DNA of 60,000 nt. Source: Adiantum capillus-veneris (Eukaryota > Streptophyta > Polypodiopsida > Polypodiales > Pteridaceae). Made by a program: the position numbers and the translations under genes. The notes under the pieces were generated by a model. The model made no database searches, was not told the DNA's origin, and saw only the letters and a program-made list of their open reading frames with translations. Numbering within the stretch: the first letter of the stretch is position 1; each line of letters opens with the position of its first letter. Shown piece by piece: positions 20,671 to 31,872 of this stretch. The stretch lies in the NCBI GenBank assembly GCA_014529385.2, contig CM043971.1, positions 94,591,840 to 94,651,839 of the forward strand, written 5' to 3'.

Positions 20671-22050
20671 GTGATGAACTATAGCGACGGAAGCATTTCA
20701 CCATCGACAATGGTTACCTACTCCATAAGGGGAGAGTTTGTGTACCGACAGACACAGACATTTGGCGCCACATTCTTTATGAATTTCATGATAGTCCAAG
20801 TGCAGGGCACCCGAGTATTAGAAAAACTTATGCTCTCATACGACGACAATTTTAATGGCTAGGTATACATGGCTTTGTTCAAGCTTATGTGTTGCATTGC
20901 CAAAATGTCAAGTTAACAAAGCAGAGCGCTTGAAAACAGGAGGACTCTTACATCCTTTGGAGATTCTCAATGGAAAATGGGAAAGCATCTCTATGGACTT
21001 TATTGTGGGTTTACCAGCCACTGTACGAGGTCATGACTTGGTATGGGTGTTCCTAGAGCGGTTGAATAAATTATGTAAGTTTATTCCAAACAAATCAATG
21101 GTTAAGACACCAGAACTAGCCAAGTTATTTGTGGACAATCTATACAAGTTGTATGGTTTGCCAAGCAACATTGTCAGCTACCGTGATCCCAAATTTAAAA
21201 GTCACTTCTGGAGGGCTGTGTTTAAACGATTGGATACACAACTAAACCTTAGTACAACCGATCATCCAAAAATAGATGGTCAGACTGAACGAGTTAACCA
21301 AGTGCTAGAGGATATGCTAAGAGCATACGTCAGCAAAAAACAGTCAGACTGGGAAGAATACTGACCTATTCTCGAGTTTGCCTACAATAGTGCTAAGCAT
21401 GTCACAACTGGATTTAGTCCTTTCATGATCATGTATGGGTTTCAATCTAGGTCACTTGTTATGATGGGGTTGACAACCGAAAAGCTCCAATAGGTTAAGG
21501 ATTTTCTCCAAGACCACATGGATATGTTGAAACTCGCTCGTCAGAATGTCCGACAAGCGCAGGATCGGTATAAGAAGTAAGCTGATGAGAAATGTCAGCA
21601 AGTTACCTTCGAGGAAGGGGAGGAAGTATTTTTACGTGTGTCAAAAAATTCCAAAAGTCTAAAAACTAGGCCAACACCTAAATTATCTCCCCGATATTGT
21701 GGGCCTTTCAAAATACTCAAGTGAGTAGGTGATCGTGCCTACAAATTATTGCTACCTGCACATTCTTCTATTCATTCGGTGTTTCATGCAAGCTGTTTAT
21801 ATAAGCGGTTACATGGGGATGACAATGTCATTGACCAATATATTTTGGTTGATTTCATTGAACCTCCTACCTTACCGCATGAACCTAAATGTGTTCTCGA
21901 TTATCATGAGTTGCGTACACATCATCATGACATCAACAATAATTAATCAAGTGGAAAGACCGACGTGAGGAAGGTGCCACTTGGGAGAACATTAGTGTTC
22001 TTAAGAAGAAGTCTCTCACTTTTGTTTTCAAGGATGAAAACTCTTATTAA
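20671..22050 (+). pseudogene. integrase and chromodomain (ChrP)
   Basis: The zinc-binding part (20671-20862) and core (20855-21364) are in different frames. The core has M-D-F-I-V-G-L-P (first Asp), but the second catalytic Asp is replaced: I-V-S-Y-R-D-P-K-F versus I-V-S-D-R-D-P-K-F in ChrM. The Glu is kept (G-Q-T-E-R-V-N). Further stops lie at about 21362, 21493, 21579 and 21722. The C-terminal part retains G-P-F-K-I-L-K and, after frame changes, chromodomain remnants (V-L-D-Y-H-E-L; A-T-W-E-N-I-S-V-L-K). It ends just before the polypurine tract (AAGGGGGGAGTAA, about 22049-22061). Confidence 0.85.
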
Positions 22051-22061
22051 GGGGGGAGTAA

Positions 22062-22190
22062 TGTCACGACACCGGCAAGGCCGACAAGGGCAAGGCCGGG
22101 CTAGGCAGTGTGGAAAGGGAGTCCAACTAAAGCAAAGGGCATGGGGCTATGCTATATAGTGGGTGGTTGGGTGGTGGACTCGTAGGTTCT
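22062..22190 (+). repeat. ChrP 3' LTR, truncated at its end
   Basis: Begins TGTCACGACACCGGCAAGG and matches the other ~150 bp LTRs up to ...GTAGGTTCTAG, where it passes into ChrM sequence (AACCTGCGGTAGAAACC). The terminal TTCCCCTTGTC... is missing. Confidence 0.85.
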
Positions 22191-22192
22191 AG

Positions 22193-22980
22193 AACCTGCG
22201 GTAGAAACCTGCATATCCTAAAAAAATATGTAACTCTTCCAGAGTTTTAGGAGAAGGCCATTTCCGGATGGTATCCACTTTGGATTGATCCATATATAAC
22301 CCGTTAGCTGCAATGACATGCCCTAAATAGTGAATTTCTTCTTTCACAAAATCACACTTAGATTCCTTGGCATATAATTTGTTTGTTCGTAACAACTCCA
22401 ACACCTGCCTGAGATGTTGTAAGTGTTCTTCTTTAGAAACATTGTAGACTAGAATGTCATCGAGGAAAACACTGACAAATTTTCCCAAGTACGATTTCAA
22501 GACACTATCCATAAGTGTCATGAATGTTACGGGGGCATTGGTTAACCCGAAGGGCATCACCAAAAACTCGTAGTATCCAAACCTTGTTCGGAATACAGTT
22601 TTGGGTATATCAGCAAGTCAAATATGGACTTGGTGATAACCTGACCGCAAGTCTATTTTTGTAAAATTGCGAGCATGAGTGAGTTTATCAAACAACTCAT
22701 CTACTCGGGGCAATGGGTATTTGCTCTTAATCGTAACCGCATTTAAGCCACGGTAGTCTATGCACATGCGCATACTGATGTCTTTTTTCTTCACTAATAG
22801 AATAGGAGAGGCCCATGGTGAAGAACTGGGTTGTATATACCCTCTGCTAAGGTATGGCAGCAAGCTGACGTTCCACCTCAGCAGCTTCCGAATAACTCAT
22901 ACGGTAGGGTGGTTTAGTAACAGGTTTACAGCCTGTAGCCACATCGATGCTATGTTGCATCGATCATGTCGGTGGTAATC
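22193..22980 (-). pseudogene. reverse transcriptase (ChrM)
   Basis: The minus strand encodes an RT fingers-palm region: [24 protein letters not shown], then after a break near 22620 [17 protein letters not shown] with both catalytic Asp, and the thumb up to A-G-F-Y-R-R-F at 22195. The opposite-strand match to ChrP 19237-20003 is near complete. Breaks: a frame change and stop near 22615, and one near 22860. Confidence 0.87.
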
Positions 22981-22984
22981 CTGG

Positions 22985-23640
22985 TGGAAAATCATTTGGA
23001 AAAACATCTTGAAATTCCTTTAATAATTTCTATAACTCACTAGCAACATTTTCTTGTTTGGAAGTAGCCATTGGAAGAGATGAGAGAGAAGCATGCGGCG
23101 TTGATGAATGTTCATCAGATTCAATGTTAGAGAGAAAATCAGACAATGAGTAACACAAGAAAACTTGATGTATTTCATTATCAAAAACAAGATGCATAAG
23201 CTCAACTGTACAAATCAATGGTGAAGAAGGTACATCCTTCTCTCCTAACAACAACACATGTGCGCCATGGGATTCGAACATCAAGCTATTGTGTTCATAG
23301 CTACGCTTCAGTGATGGTCCTAGGCTATGCAACCACTCCCTACCAAGGACCACATATGCCCTTTCCATGTTCATAACATGAAAATCCAAGCATGTGGAGT
23401 AACCTTGTACTTACAACGGAACAACTTGGCATTGAGTATCCCAGATTTCAGTATCATGTCCATTCATCATTGCTACCTTGTAGCGGTGGGTATTCGAAGT
23501 TTGAGGCAATTTGAGTTTTTTCACCAATCCGTAATTGATGAAATTTTGGGTAGCACCATCATCTACCAAGATGTGCACCTTGTGCCCTTTCAGAGATCCG
23601 TGCATATGTACTAACTCATGTGGTCCAAAGGTTTGTTGCC
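22985..23640 (-). pseudogene. retropepsin-like protease (ChrM)
   Basis: The minus-strand frame continues from the zinc-knuckle region into I-L-V-D-D-G-A-T-Q-N-F-I. It breaks near 23411 and resumes with V-V-L-G-R-E-W-L-H-S-L-G. It is collinear with the ChrP protease and has the same D-D-G active-site triplet. The linker to RT continues to about 22985 with one further stop. Confidence 0.8.
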
Positions 23641-23699
23641 ACATGAAAGCTGTGAGACAACATTCATGTACCACCTCAGTGTGTGTTACTTCCATTGTA

Positions 23700-24757
23700 G
23701 AGAATCGTGAGGAAGATTCAAGAGGCAGCAGTTGCACCATGTGCACTGCTTTCTCCTTGCCATGAGCAGCAGATTTCCCCTTGGAACAATCCTTTTTTCC
23801 ATGACCTCTTCCTAAACATTGAAAACATAATTTCTCTTTCTTAGCTTTATCAAAGTCCTCAGGAGAGAGAGGACTTCTGGACCCCTTGGGTTTTTTACAT
23901 GCTTCTGAATTGGCTACTATAAATTTTTGCTTATTGTGCCTATACTGAGTGCGTGTATTACCATGTGTATTAGCAGACACGTGAATATTATGAGCTTTCT
24001 TTTCATCTGGATCATTGTGAATATGTGCTTTCACTATGGCCTCCTCAAATGTTTCAGGGTCTTGGGTCTTGACGTACTTCTTAAGCTCTGGTGTCAGACC
24101 AGGTATAAAACCCCGTACTTGCTGGAAGTTTTATAAGCCTTCCAACTTGAGGATAACATCCCGATAGTGAGATATATATTCAAAAAATGATGGGTATTGG
24201 TGCATAGAACACATGTCCCAAGCCGTCCAATTCGGATCTGCCTCATTTGTAGGCAAAAATTCTTTGCTAACCATAGCTTCAAAAGCTACCCAAATTTGTG
24301 GTATGATATTCTTCTCCTTGAGAGACATCCACCATTTATAGGCCTTGCCTTCTAGAGTTAAGCTCGTTTGCAGAGCTCTGACTGCGTCCGGAGTACATTA
24401 TAAGGCATGAATTCCATCCTTATTGCTGAGAAAGATATTCACTGCATCCTTATTGCGGTCTCCCTTAAAAATTGGTGGTTTGCCTCTTTTGCAGTGAGAG
24501 TATGCAAAGTATTAGTAGTTAGGCCTTGCCCTGGATTAGAAGGGTCTTGCCCTTGTGTAGCAATGTGCTCATGCATGTGCGTGTCAGTAGGACCCTTGGA
24601 TTGTTGTTGCATTAATTGAATCACTAATGTGGATAGTTTAGTGACATTTTCATTTAAAGCTTTAAAATTTTTATCCATGACTGACATGCGTGTCTGAAGT
24701 GCACGAATTCTTGAATGTCGAGCAATTCATAAGTGTCATCACCTACCGTAGCGTCGG
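23700..24757 (-). pseudogene. gag with intact CCHC zinc knuckle (ChrM)
   Basis: Minus-strand Gag remnants include A-F-E-A-M-V-S-K-E-F-L-P near 24270, the Y-P-S-F-F-E-Y-I-S-H-Y-R-D block, and a zinc knuckle C-F-Q-C-L-G-R-G-H-G-K-K-D-C near 23810, with all four ligands present. Frame breaks near 24130, 24350 and 24500 disrupt it. The N-terminal residues merge into unrelated sequence near 24757, so the start codon seen in ChrP is missing. Confidence 0.8.
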
Positions 24758-24984
24758 TAAAAGACCTATTGTATGTACCATGGATGATGAGACAAAGAGA
24801 AAGATAATCCTTGACAATAGTTGGATCAAACTCAAAGGAACATGTTGTAATGTATATGAGGATCACACTCTTATGCAACAAAATGTACGTCGCAAAGCAT
24901 ACAAGGAAAGAGCCAAGAAGGTCAAGGTGTCATCTCAAGAAGAAAAGTCACTTGAGGAGGATGTAAGTCCACCCAACAATGGCC

Positions 24985-27560
24985 AAGTGGTGGATCTATG
25001 GTCTATCTTTCCTATAAACACTGTTTAAAATTGATAGATGGTGGACGTAGGGGAAACCAACCATTGCATCCACCTTGTAAAAGTTGGTTAGAATGGCCAA
25101 GTGGTGGATCTTAATTGAAACCACCTTGGTTAGAATGGCCAGGTGGTGGATCTAAGGTCTGCATATTGCACACACGTTGTTTAAAATAAGAATTAAATGC
25201 TAGATGTAGGAGACACCAACCATTGCATCCACCTTGGAAAATCTAGTTAGAATGGCCAAGTGGTGGATCTTGGATGCACCCACCTTCACGAATTGGCTAG
25301 AATGGCTAAGGATATAAGGTCTACCTTTCTTACACACTTTGTTGAAAGTTGAAAATTGGAGGATTTAGAAGACACTAAGCATTGCACCCACCTTCCAAAA
25401 CATGGCTTAAATGGTGGCCAATTGTTGGATCTTGGATGCATTCGTCCTCTAGGAGTTGGTTAGAATGGCCTACTAGGAAATCTAAGGCCTACCTATTTCA
25501 CACTCTTTATGTGAGATTGATAGGTGGTGGATCTTAGTAGGAGAGACCAACAATTGGATCCATATTTCAAGCCTTTGTTATAATGGCTAGGTGGTGAATC
25601 TTTGATGCACCTACTTCCCAATTCTTAGTCTAAATGGCCAAGTGGTGGATCTAGGATCTACTCATTTGACAAACATTATGTAAAATTACAAGTGTTATGA
25701 TGTCCATGTGTTGAATGCACCTAACTTTAAGACATGGTTAGAATGGCCATGTGGTGGATCTACGGTCTACAGCCACCTACCAATACTTGGTTAGAATGAC
25801 CAAATGGTAGATCTATGGTCTATCTTTCCTATAAACATTATTTAAAATTGATAGATGGTGGATTTAGGGGAAACCAACCATTGCATCCACCTTGCAAAAG
25901 TCGGTTAGAATGGTCAGGTGATGGATCTAAGGTTTGCATGTTGCACACACGTTGTTTACAATAAGAATTTGGTGGATGTAGGAGACACCAACCATTGCAT
26001 CCACCTTGGAAAATCTGGTTAGAATGGCCAAGTGGTGGATCTTGGATGCACTCATCTTGAAAAATAGGAAGTTGGTGGATGTAGGACAAACCAACCATTG
26101 CATCCACCTATAAAAATTTGGTTAGAATGGCCAAGTGGTGGATCTTTGGATGCACCCACCTTCAGGACTTGTCTTGAATGGCTAAGGATATTAGGTCTAC
26201 CTTTCTTACACACATTTTTGAAAGTTGTAAACTGGAGGATTTACAAGACACCAAGCATTACACCCACCTTCCAAAACTTGTCTTCAATGGTGGCCAACTG
26301 TTGGATCTTGGATGCATTCACCCTCTAGGAGTTGGTTAGAATGGCCTACTAGGGAATCTAAGGTCTACCTATTTCACACACTTTATTTGAGATTGCAAGG
26401 TGGTGGATCTAGGAGACACCAACAATTGGATCCACATTTTAATCCTTCGTTATAATGGCCAAGTGGTGGATCTTTGATGCACCTACTTCCCAATTCTTAG
26501 TTTAAATGGACAAGTGGTGGATCTAGGATCTACTCATCCCACAAACATTGTGTAAAATTACAAGTGTTATGATGTCCAAGTGTTGAATGCACCTAACTTA
26601 ACAACATGGTTAGAATGGCCAAGTGGTGGATCTATGGTCTATCTTTCTTATAAACACTATTTAAAATTGATAGATGGAGGACGTAGTGGAAATCAACCAT
26701 TGCATCCACCTTGCAAAAGTTGGTAATAATGGCCAAGTGGTGAATCTAAATTGCAACCACATTCAAGCCTTGGTTAGAATGTCCAAATGGTGGATCTAAA
26801 TTGCATCCACCTTCAAGGCTTGGTTAGAATGGCCAGGTGTTGGATCTATGGCCTGCATATTGCACACACACGTTTAAAATAAGAAGTTGGTGGATGTAGG
26901 AGACACCAACTATTGCATCCACCTTGGAAAATATGGTTAGAATGGCCAGATGGTGGATCTTGGATACACTCACCTTGAAAAATAGGAAGTTGGTGGATGT
27001 AGGAGAAACCAACCATTGCATCCACGTTGGAAAATCTGGTAAGAATGGCCAAGTGGTGGATCTTTGGATCCACCTTCAAGAATTGGCTAGAATGGCTAAG
27101 GATATAAGGTCTATCTTTCTCACACACTTTGTTGAAAGTTGTAAATTGGAAGATTTACAAGACACCAAACATTGCACCCACCTTCCAAAACATGGCTTGA
27201 ATGGTGGCCAACTATTCGATCTTGGATGCATTCACCCTCTAGGAGTTGGTTAGAATGGCCCACAGCGGAATCTAAGGTCTACCTATTTCACACACTTTAT
27301 TTGAGATTGCAAGGTGGTGGATCTTAGTAGGAGACACCAACAATTGGATCCACATTTCAAGCCTTTGTTATAATGGCTAGGTGGTGGATCTTTGATGCAC
27401 CTACTTCCCAATTCTTAGTCTAAATGGCCAAGTGGTGGATCTAAGATCTACTCATCCGACAAACATTGTGTAAAATTACAAGTGTTATGATGGCCATGTG
27501 TTGGATCTATGGTCTACAACCACCTACCAATAATTGGTTAGAATGGCCAAGTGGTGGATG
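24985..27560 (+). repeat. satellite with higher-order periodicity (TGGTTAGAATGGCCAAGTGG family)
   Basis: A short motif (GGTTAGAATGGCCAAGTGGTGGATCT and variants) recurs every ~45-110 bp, often preceded by ATTGCATCCACCTT. Variants are arranged in larger blocks: CTATGGTCTATCTTTC occurs at 24996, 25813 and 26632 (spacing 817 and 819), and ACAAGTGTTATGATG at 25688, 26560 and 27478 (872 and 918). About three higher-order units are present. No protein is conserved across units, so open frames here are artefacts. Bases 24758-24984 precede it and are unassigned. Confidence 0.9.
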
Positions 27561-27977
27561 TATAAGTGGCCATAGGCATAGTTGCACTTCTTTCTTTACC
27601 CACAAGAAAAATCCAACATGGTCACTCAATCAGTAGAATCACTTGTCATATTTTGTACAACATCACTAACACTTGGATCCACACCATCGTTGGTGTTGTG
27701 GGTGAAAGCATAGAATGGTGTCTAAATACTTGGTGTCCATGGACACCAAGTATGATGCTATGGATGGCACCATAGCTGGGCTTTTAAGTCAATAATTTTT
27801 AAAAGAATATAGGTAAGATAACTAACTTCACGACTCCACTACTCGGATTGAAAGAAATGGAGCGGTTAGCACGCGTGGACCTCTCCCTCTCTCTCCCTTT
27901 CTCTCTCTCTCTCTCTCAGATGGCCTCCATTGCCCATCTCCATCTCTCTCTCTCTCTCCTACTCTCCTGTTCAGAAT
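27561..27977 (+). other. spacer with CT-rich microsatellite (27886-27959)
   Basis: Sequence between the satellite and the transposase-like gene. It holds no recognisable gene to 27880, then a (CT)n-rich tract broken by AGATGGCCTCCATTGCCC. The tract sits immediately upstream of the probable start codon at 27978 and could be its 5' leader. A matching (GA)n tract lies at the far side of unit B (47876-47896). Confidence 0.6.
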
Positions 27978-30900
27978 ATGGATGATGGAGACTCCCTTCC
28001 TCTTGCTTTGGTTCCAGCTCATACCTCCTCACAAGCAGCAATGGAGCTTCTTGAACTCAACAATGCAGCACAATTGGATTTCAGTTCACTATTACAATCA
28101 AGAAGTTTTGTACGACTTCATTCATTTCAAACTACTGCAGACTGTTCTAGGATGGTGGATGACGGATTTTATGATGAGGCACATGGAATAGACACCATTC
28201 ATACGTAGGTGCACTCCAAGAGAAAGGCTTGTCTAAATGAGGATGAAATTATTGCAGTGAGGAAGTATGAAGCACAGGCTAAACATGAGTACAGAAAGCG
28301 ATGTCGTGCAAGAAAGCAAGTACAGCCAAGCGTCAACATTGGAGCGGAAGATTGTCATTGGGAAGATTGTCATAGGGAGGACGTCGATGTACACACAAAG
28401 GAAGACAAGAAGCAACATACTATTCAGAATATTGTTCAGCACATTGTGAGACAGTTGCATAGTTACGGGAAAGAAGATAAGAATGCAATTCTTCAAGGTG
28501 TTTTCAATGATGATAGAATCTTGCCATTCTGTGAAGATTTGTATCTTCGTGCAAATGGCCTTATTTCTGCACTCAAGGTCTCCTTACAGGAATTAAAGAT
28601 TCCAAAATCAGCTGACGAGATGTTTTTAAAACGAAGCACATTCAGCATGCTGGTGAATGGATTACTGCATGATAATGGGATCCAAGGTAGAGGTGTTACT
28701 CTACATAAAGTGGCAAAGTTATTAAATGTTCATCCAAGGAATTTATATTCAGCTTTGGGTAGACTTGACAGTGATCCTATGTCAAGTACACTGAGGTTTG
28801 ACTTATGCAAAAGGAAGTCTGGAAATGCTGGGTCCTTATCGGAGGAATTGAAGCAGACAATTATTACATTTTGGATAGAGCATAGTAGGGTGTATCCAAA
28901 TAAGAAAGACATTTGTCGGAAACGATTGGGCAGAAAACATTATCAAGAGCATCCCATACACTTACTTGATGAATCTCAGGTAAACATGTCTCATTCTTAC
29001 AATGAATAACTCTCAAGTGAAACATCTCACTCTTATGAATAGCTACCCATTGCTTGTTATGGAGTTGTGGACATCCTACTATATGTGATATGTAGCCAAG
29101 TAATGTGTCAAGATAGTCCATTGTCTCTACCTACGCTATTATGTGTGCTATATTGCACAAGTGTAGCCCAATGTCCCTGTCTATGCTATAAGTGTGCCAT
29201 GTAAAAGGACTCTATTGTAGTAAGATAGCAACATGTGTGCTATACAGTAAAAGTGTGTGTAAGAATAGCACAATGTTCTTGTCTATGATATGATGTGTGG
29301 TATGTGAAAGAGCTATATTACATATTGAGAGCACTATGTGTGTCATATAGCGTTAGTGTGTGTAATAAGAGGCCAATGTCCCTATCTATGCTATTATGTC
29401 ATAGTATTTCTTACAGTATGAGTGCTATATAGCATAGCTATGTGTAATAATAGCCCGATGGTCCTATCTATGCTATTATGTGTGCCATGTAGCAGGACTC
29501 TATCAGAGTATGACAAAATCATGTCTACTATATAGCAATAGCAGAATATACCTATCTATGGTATTATGTGTGCTATCAGATTTTATAATATTATGAGAGC
29601 ACTATGTGTGCTACATAGCAGATGTTAGTGTAATAGTAGCACGGTATCCATGTCTATGCTATTATGTGTGTTATGCAGAGTGTGATATGTGTAATAATAG
29701 CACAATATCCCTGTCTATGCTCTTTTGTGTGTTATGTAGAAGAACTGTGTTATAATATGAGAGCACTATGTGTGCCATATAGCAGACGTGTGTGATGTGT
29801 GTGTAATAACAGCTAAAAATCCCTATCTATGCTATTATGTGTTATATAACAAAATTGAGCATGTAATGAAAGCTGAGTTATCTATCTATGCTATTATCTA
29901 TGCTATGTAGCATAGCTATGTGTATTTATACCAATGCATCTGTAGCTATGCTATTATGTGTGATATATAGCAAAATGTAATTCTAATGCATTTTTTTTTC
30001 AAGCAGATAGAGTATTTCTTGAAGTTTAAAGATAGCCACCCACATGTGACAATTGGGCAAAGGTCCTTTGAGAAGCTGAAGCCTTGGTTCGTGCGAAAGT
30101 TGAAAGATCGAAATACTTGCTGTTGTGTTTATCATATCAAACTCATGTATCTCAAAGATGCATTTAATGTTATGCGCTCATCTGCTTTTGGTTTTCATGG
30201 GAGGTCATGTACATGTAAATGCATGTTTGCAAATCAGATGGGGTGAATGCAGAATGTCTTGCCGTTGAGCACTCGTTTTCAGGGATCACGAAGTTGTGGG
30301 AATCATGCGTATGTACAAAGGCTGAGGGGGATATGTTCCATAAACACACCTGCTTGATGGGCCAATGCAAAAACTGTAGTGTGGAAAAGCTCAGCCTTTG
30401 TCCACGAGAAATTGCAGAGATGGCAAAGACAGTTCCACTGCAAGTCTTCGAGGACATTAAAGTTCAAACTAAGCATGGTCTAAGTAAGAGAAAGATGTTG
30501 TCACTCAAACAGGTGGCTTTAAGTGAGCTGACAGGGAAGATAAAAGACGACATCAGAATCTTCATCGAGCACAATTTCACTTACAGATGGCAGGCACATC
30601 AATACAGAGAATGTTTGAAGGTGTTTCCTTCAGATACCATTATATTTGTAGTAGAATTTGCTGAAAATTACTCGTTCAAAGAACAAAATGAAGTACAACC
30701 CATGCATTGGTATACAGATCAATGCACCATCCTTGTTCACATAAGGTACATGCGTGACAACGAAGATGACAGTATTATCAAGCATATGCATTTCTACATC
30801 TCCGATGATAGGCAACATGATACGCTATTTTTCCAGCATTGTTTTCTTCTTTGTGATCAGTGGCTTAAAAACCAGAGGCTGAATTTCAAGAAGCACTGGG

Positions 30901-31872
30901 TGTGGTGAGATGGTGCAGCCTCGCAATTCAAGGCTGCAAGGCCATTTTACTTTGTTGCTAGATATTACCAACTAACAGGTACAGAGATGACATGGAATTT
31001 TTTTGGCTCTGGCCATGGCAAGGGGGAGCATGATGGCGCTGGCGCTGTGATAAAGAGAGCCCTTACACATGAACAACTCAAGAACAATGGAGTTGTTCTT
31101 AGGCAAGCTGCAGACATGGTTGCATTTTTGACGAGAACAATGTCCAATGCTGCATGTAGCTCTTATGCACAATCCACTAAAGCAGGTCCTACTATAAACA
31201 AGAAATTTTGTCTAGTAAAAGAGACAGAAGTGGACAGGTCTAATCTATGGGGTTGTGAGAGAGTACTAGGATCTCGATCACTCCATTGCATTTTAGGCTT
31301 TTGTCGTCATGATCCTACTCAATTAAGAACCAGGCGGCTTTCTTTTTTTTGTGATGCTTGCATGAAGGGCCATTGGAGGACTTGTTCCAGCAAATCATAT
31401 GCAGGCAAGTGGACACATAAGGCATTGAAACCACTCTCTGAGGTAGGAGAAGAGACTGAGGTACCAGAAGATGAAGCTGCAATGTTTGAGGGATCCCAGG
31501 ATATGCTGAGTGAGTATCTCATTGAAGGTGATAACTTTGCAGTCAATGCAGACGCTGGCAATGCAAAAGGTGTAGAGTTCTTTCTTTTGAGATGTACAAA
31601 GAGAAAGTGGATGACAGATTGCATCTGAAGAGATAAGTGGAAAAACAAATGATAAAAACACTTATGTTGTCACAGGGTGTTATTATCAACAGCAAGAGGG
31701 GGACCCAAATCACTACACTCTACTTGATGATAGGGGAGTTACTAACCTGTACTCTCATCTTGTTCGGGAAATCAAGTTTGACATGCCTTTGGTAGATGCT
31801 ACCTCAAGACATTATTTATCTCCGGAACTACATGAAACCATTTACAATGCCATGCCCTATGAAGCAGCATGA
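27978..31872 (+). pseudogene. unit B: DDE-type transposase-like gene, two exons, broken
   Basis: Exon 1 spans 27978-28979 (start M-D-D-G-D-S-L-P), with an in-frame TAG at 28206. It is followed by a basic region and a helix-rich segment ending H-L-L-D-E-S-Q. A phase-0 GT-AG intron (28980-30006) joins to I-E-Y-F-L-K-F. Exon 2 (30007-31872) has a Cys cluster (C-T-C-K-C, then C-V-C-T ... C-x4-C-x2-C). The putative catalytic blocks are V-E-F-A-E-N-Y-S-F, Q-P-M-H-W, D-G-A-A-S-Q-F-K and G-H-G-K-G-E-H-D-G-A-G-A. The C-terminal Cys motif and E-T-I-Y-N-A-M-P are shared with 2080-2790. Breaks: frameshift near 30203, TGA at 30906 just before D-G-A-A-S-Q-F-K, and a one-base shift near 31620. I associate these motifs with a widespread group of uncharacterised TE-derived proteins; 'transposase' is inferred, not proven. 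Confidence 0.65.
28980..30006 (+). repeat. intron filled with unit B palindromic repeats (TGCTATATAGCA type)
   Basis: Donor CAG|GTAAAC and acceptor TTTTTTTTTCAAGCAG| bound a 1027-bp intron. From about 29090 it is a degenerate tandem array of CTATGCTATTATGTGTGCTATATAGCA followed by GTGTGTAATAATAGC. TGCTATATAGCA is a perfect palindrome. Removing the intron keeps frame (…D-E-S-Q|I-E-Y-F…), which supports a real intron rather than an insertion. Confidence 0.8.

Larger units (their letters stand above)
16356..22190 (+). mobile_element. ChrP: chromovirus (Ty3/gypsy), near full length, inactive
   Basis: Structure on the plus strand: 5' LTR, primer binding site, gag, protease, RT, RNase H, integrase, chromodomain, polypurine tract and 3' LTR, about 5.8 kb. 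All genes are broken by stops or frame changes. It lies inside ChrM, a copy of the same family in the opposite orientation. The 3' LTR lacks its last ~15-20 bp, and the junction reads directly into ChrM, so the right target duplication is lost. Confidence 0.9.
22193..24757 (-). mobile_element. ChrM, 5' half: gag, protease, RT
   Basis: The minus strand from 24757 to 22193 mirrors ChrP 17405-20003 closely, from gag to the RT thumb. It stops exactly where the block at 7340-9544 picks up. Its own 5' LTR and leader are absent: similarity ends near 24757, where unrelated sequence leads into the satellite. Together with ChrP it forms an inverted repeat with ~2.6 kb arms. Confidence 0.88.

Noticed and set aside
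25838-27253. Several 65-109 codon frames in the satellite
   Set aside because: All are readings of the tandem repeat and contain the repeat peptide in shifting frames.
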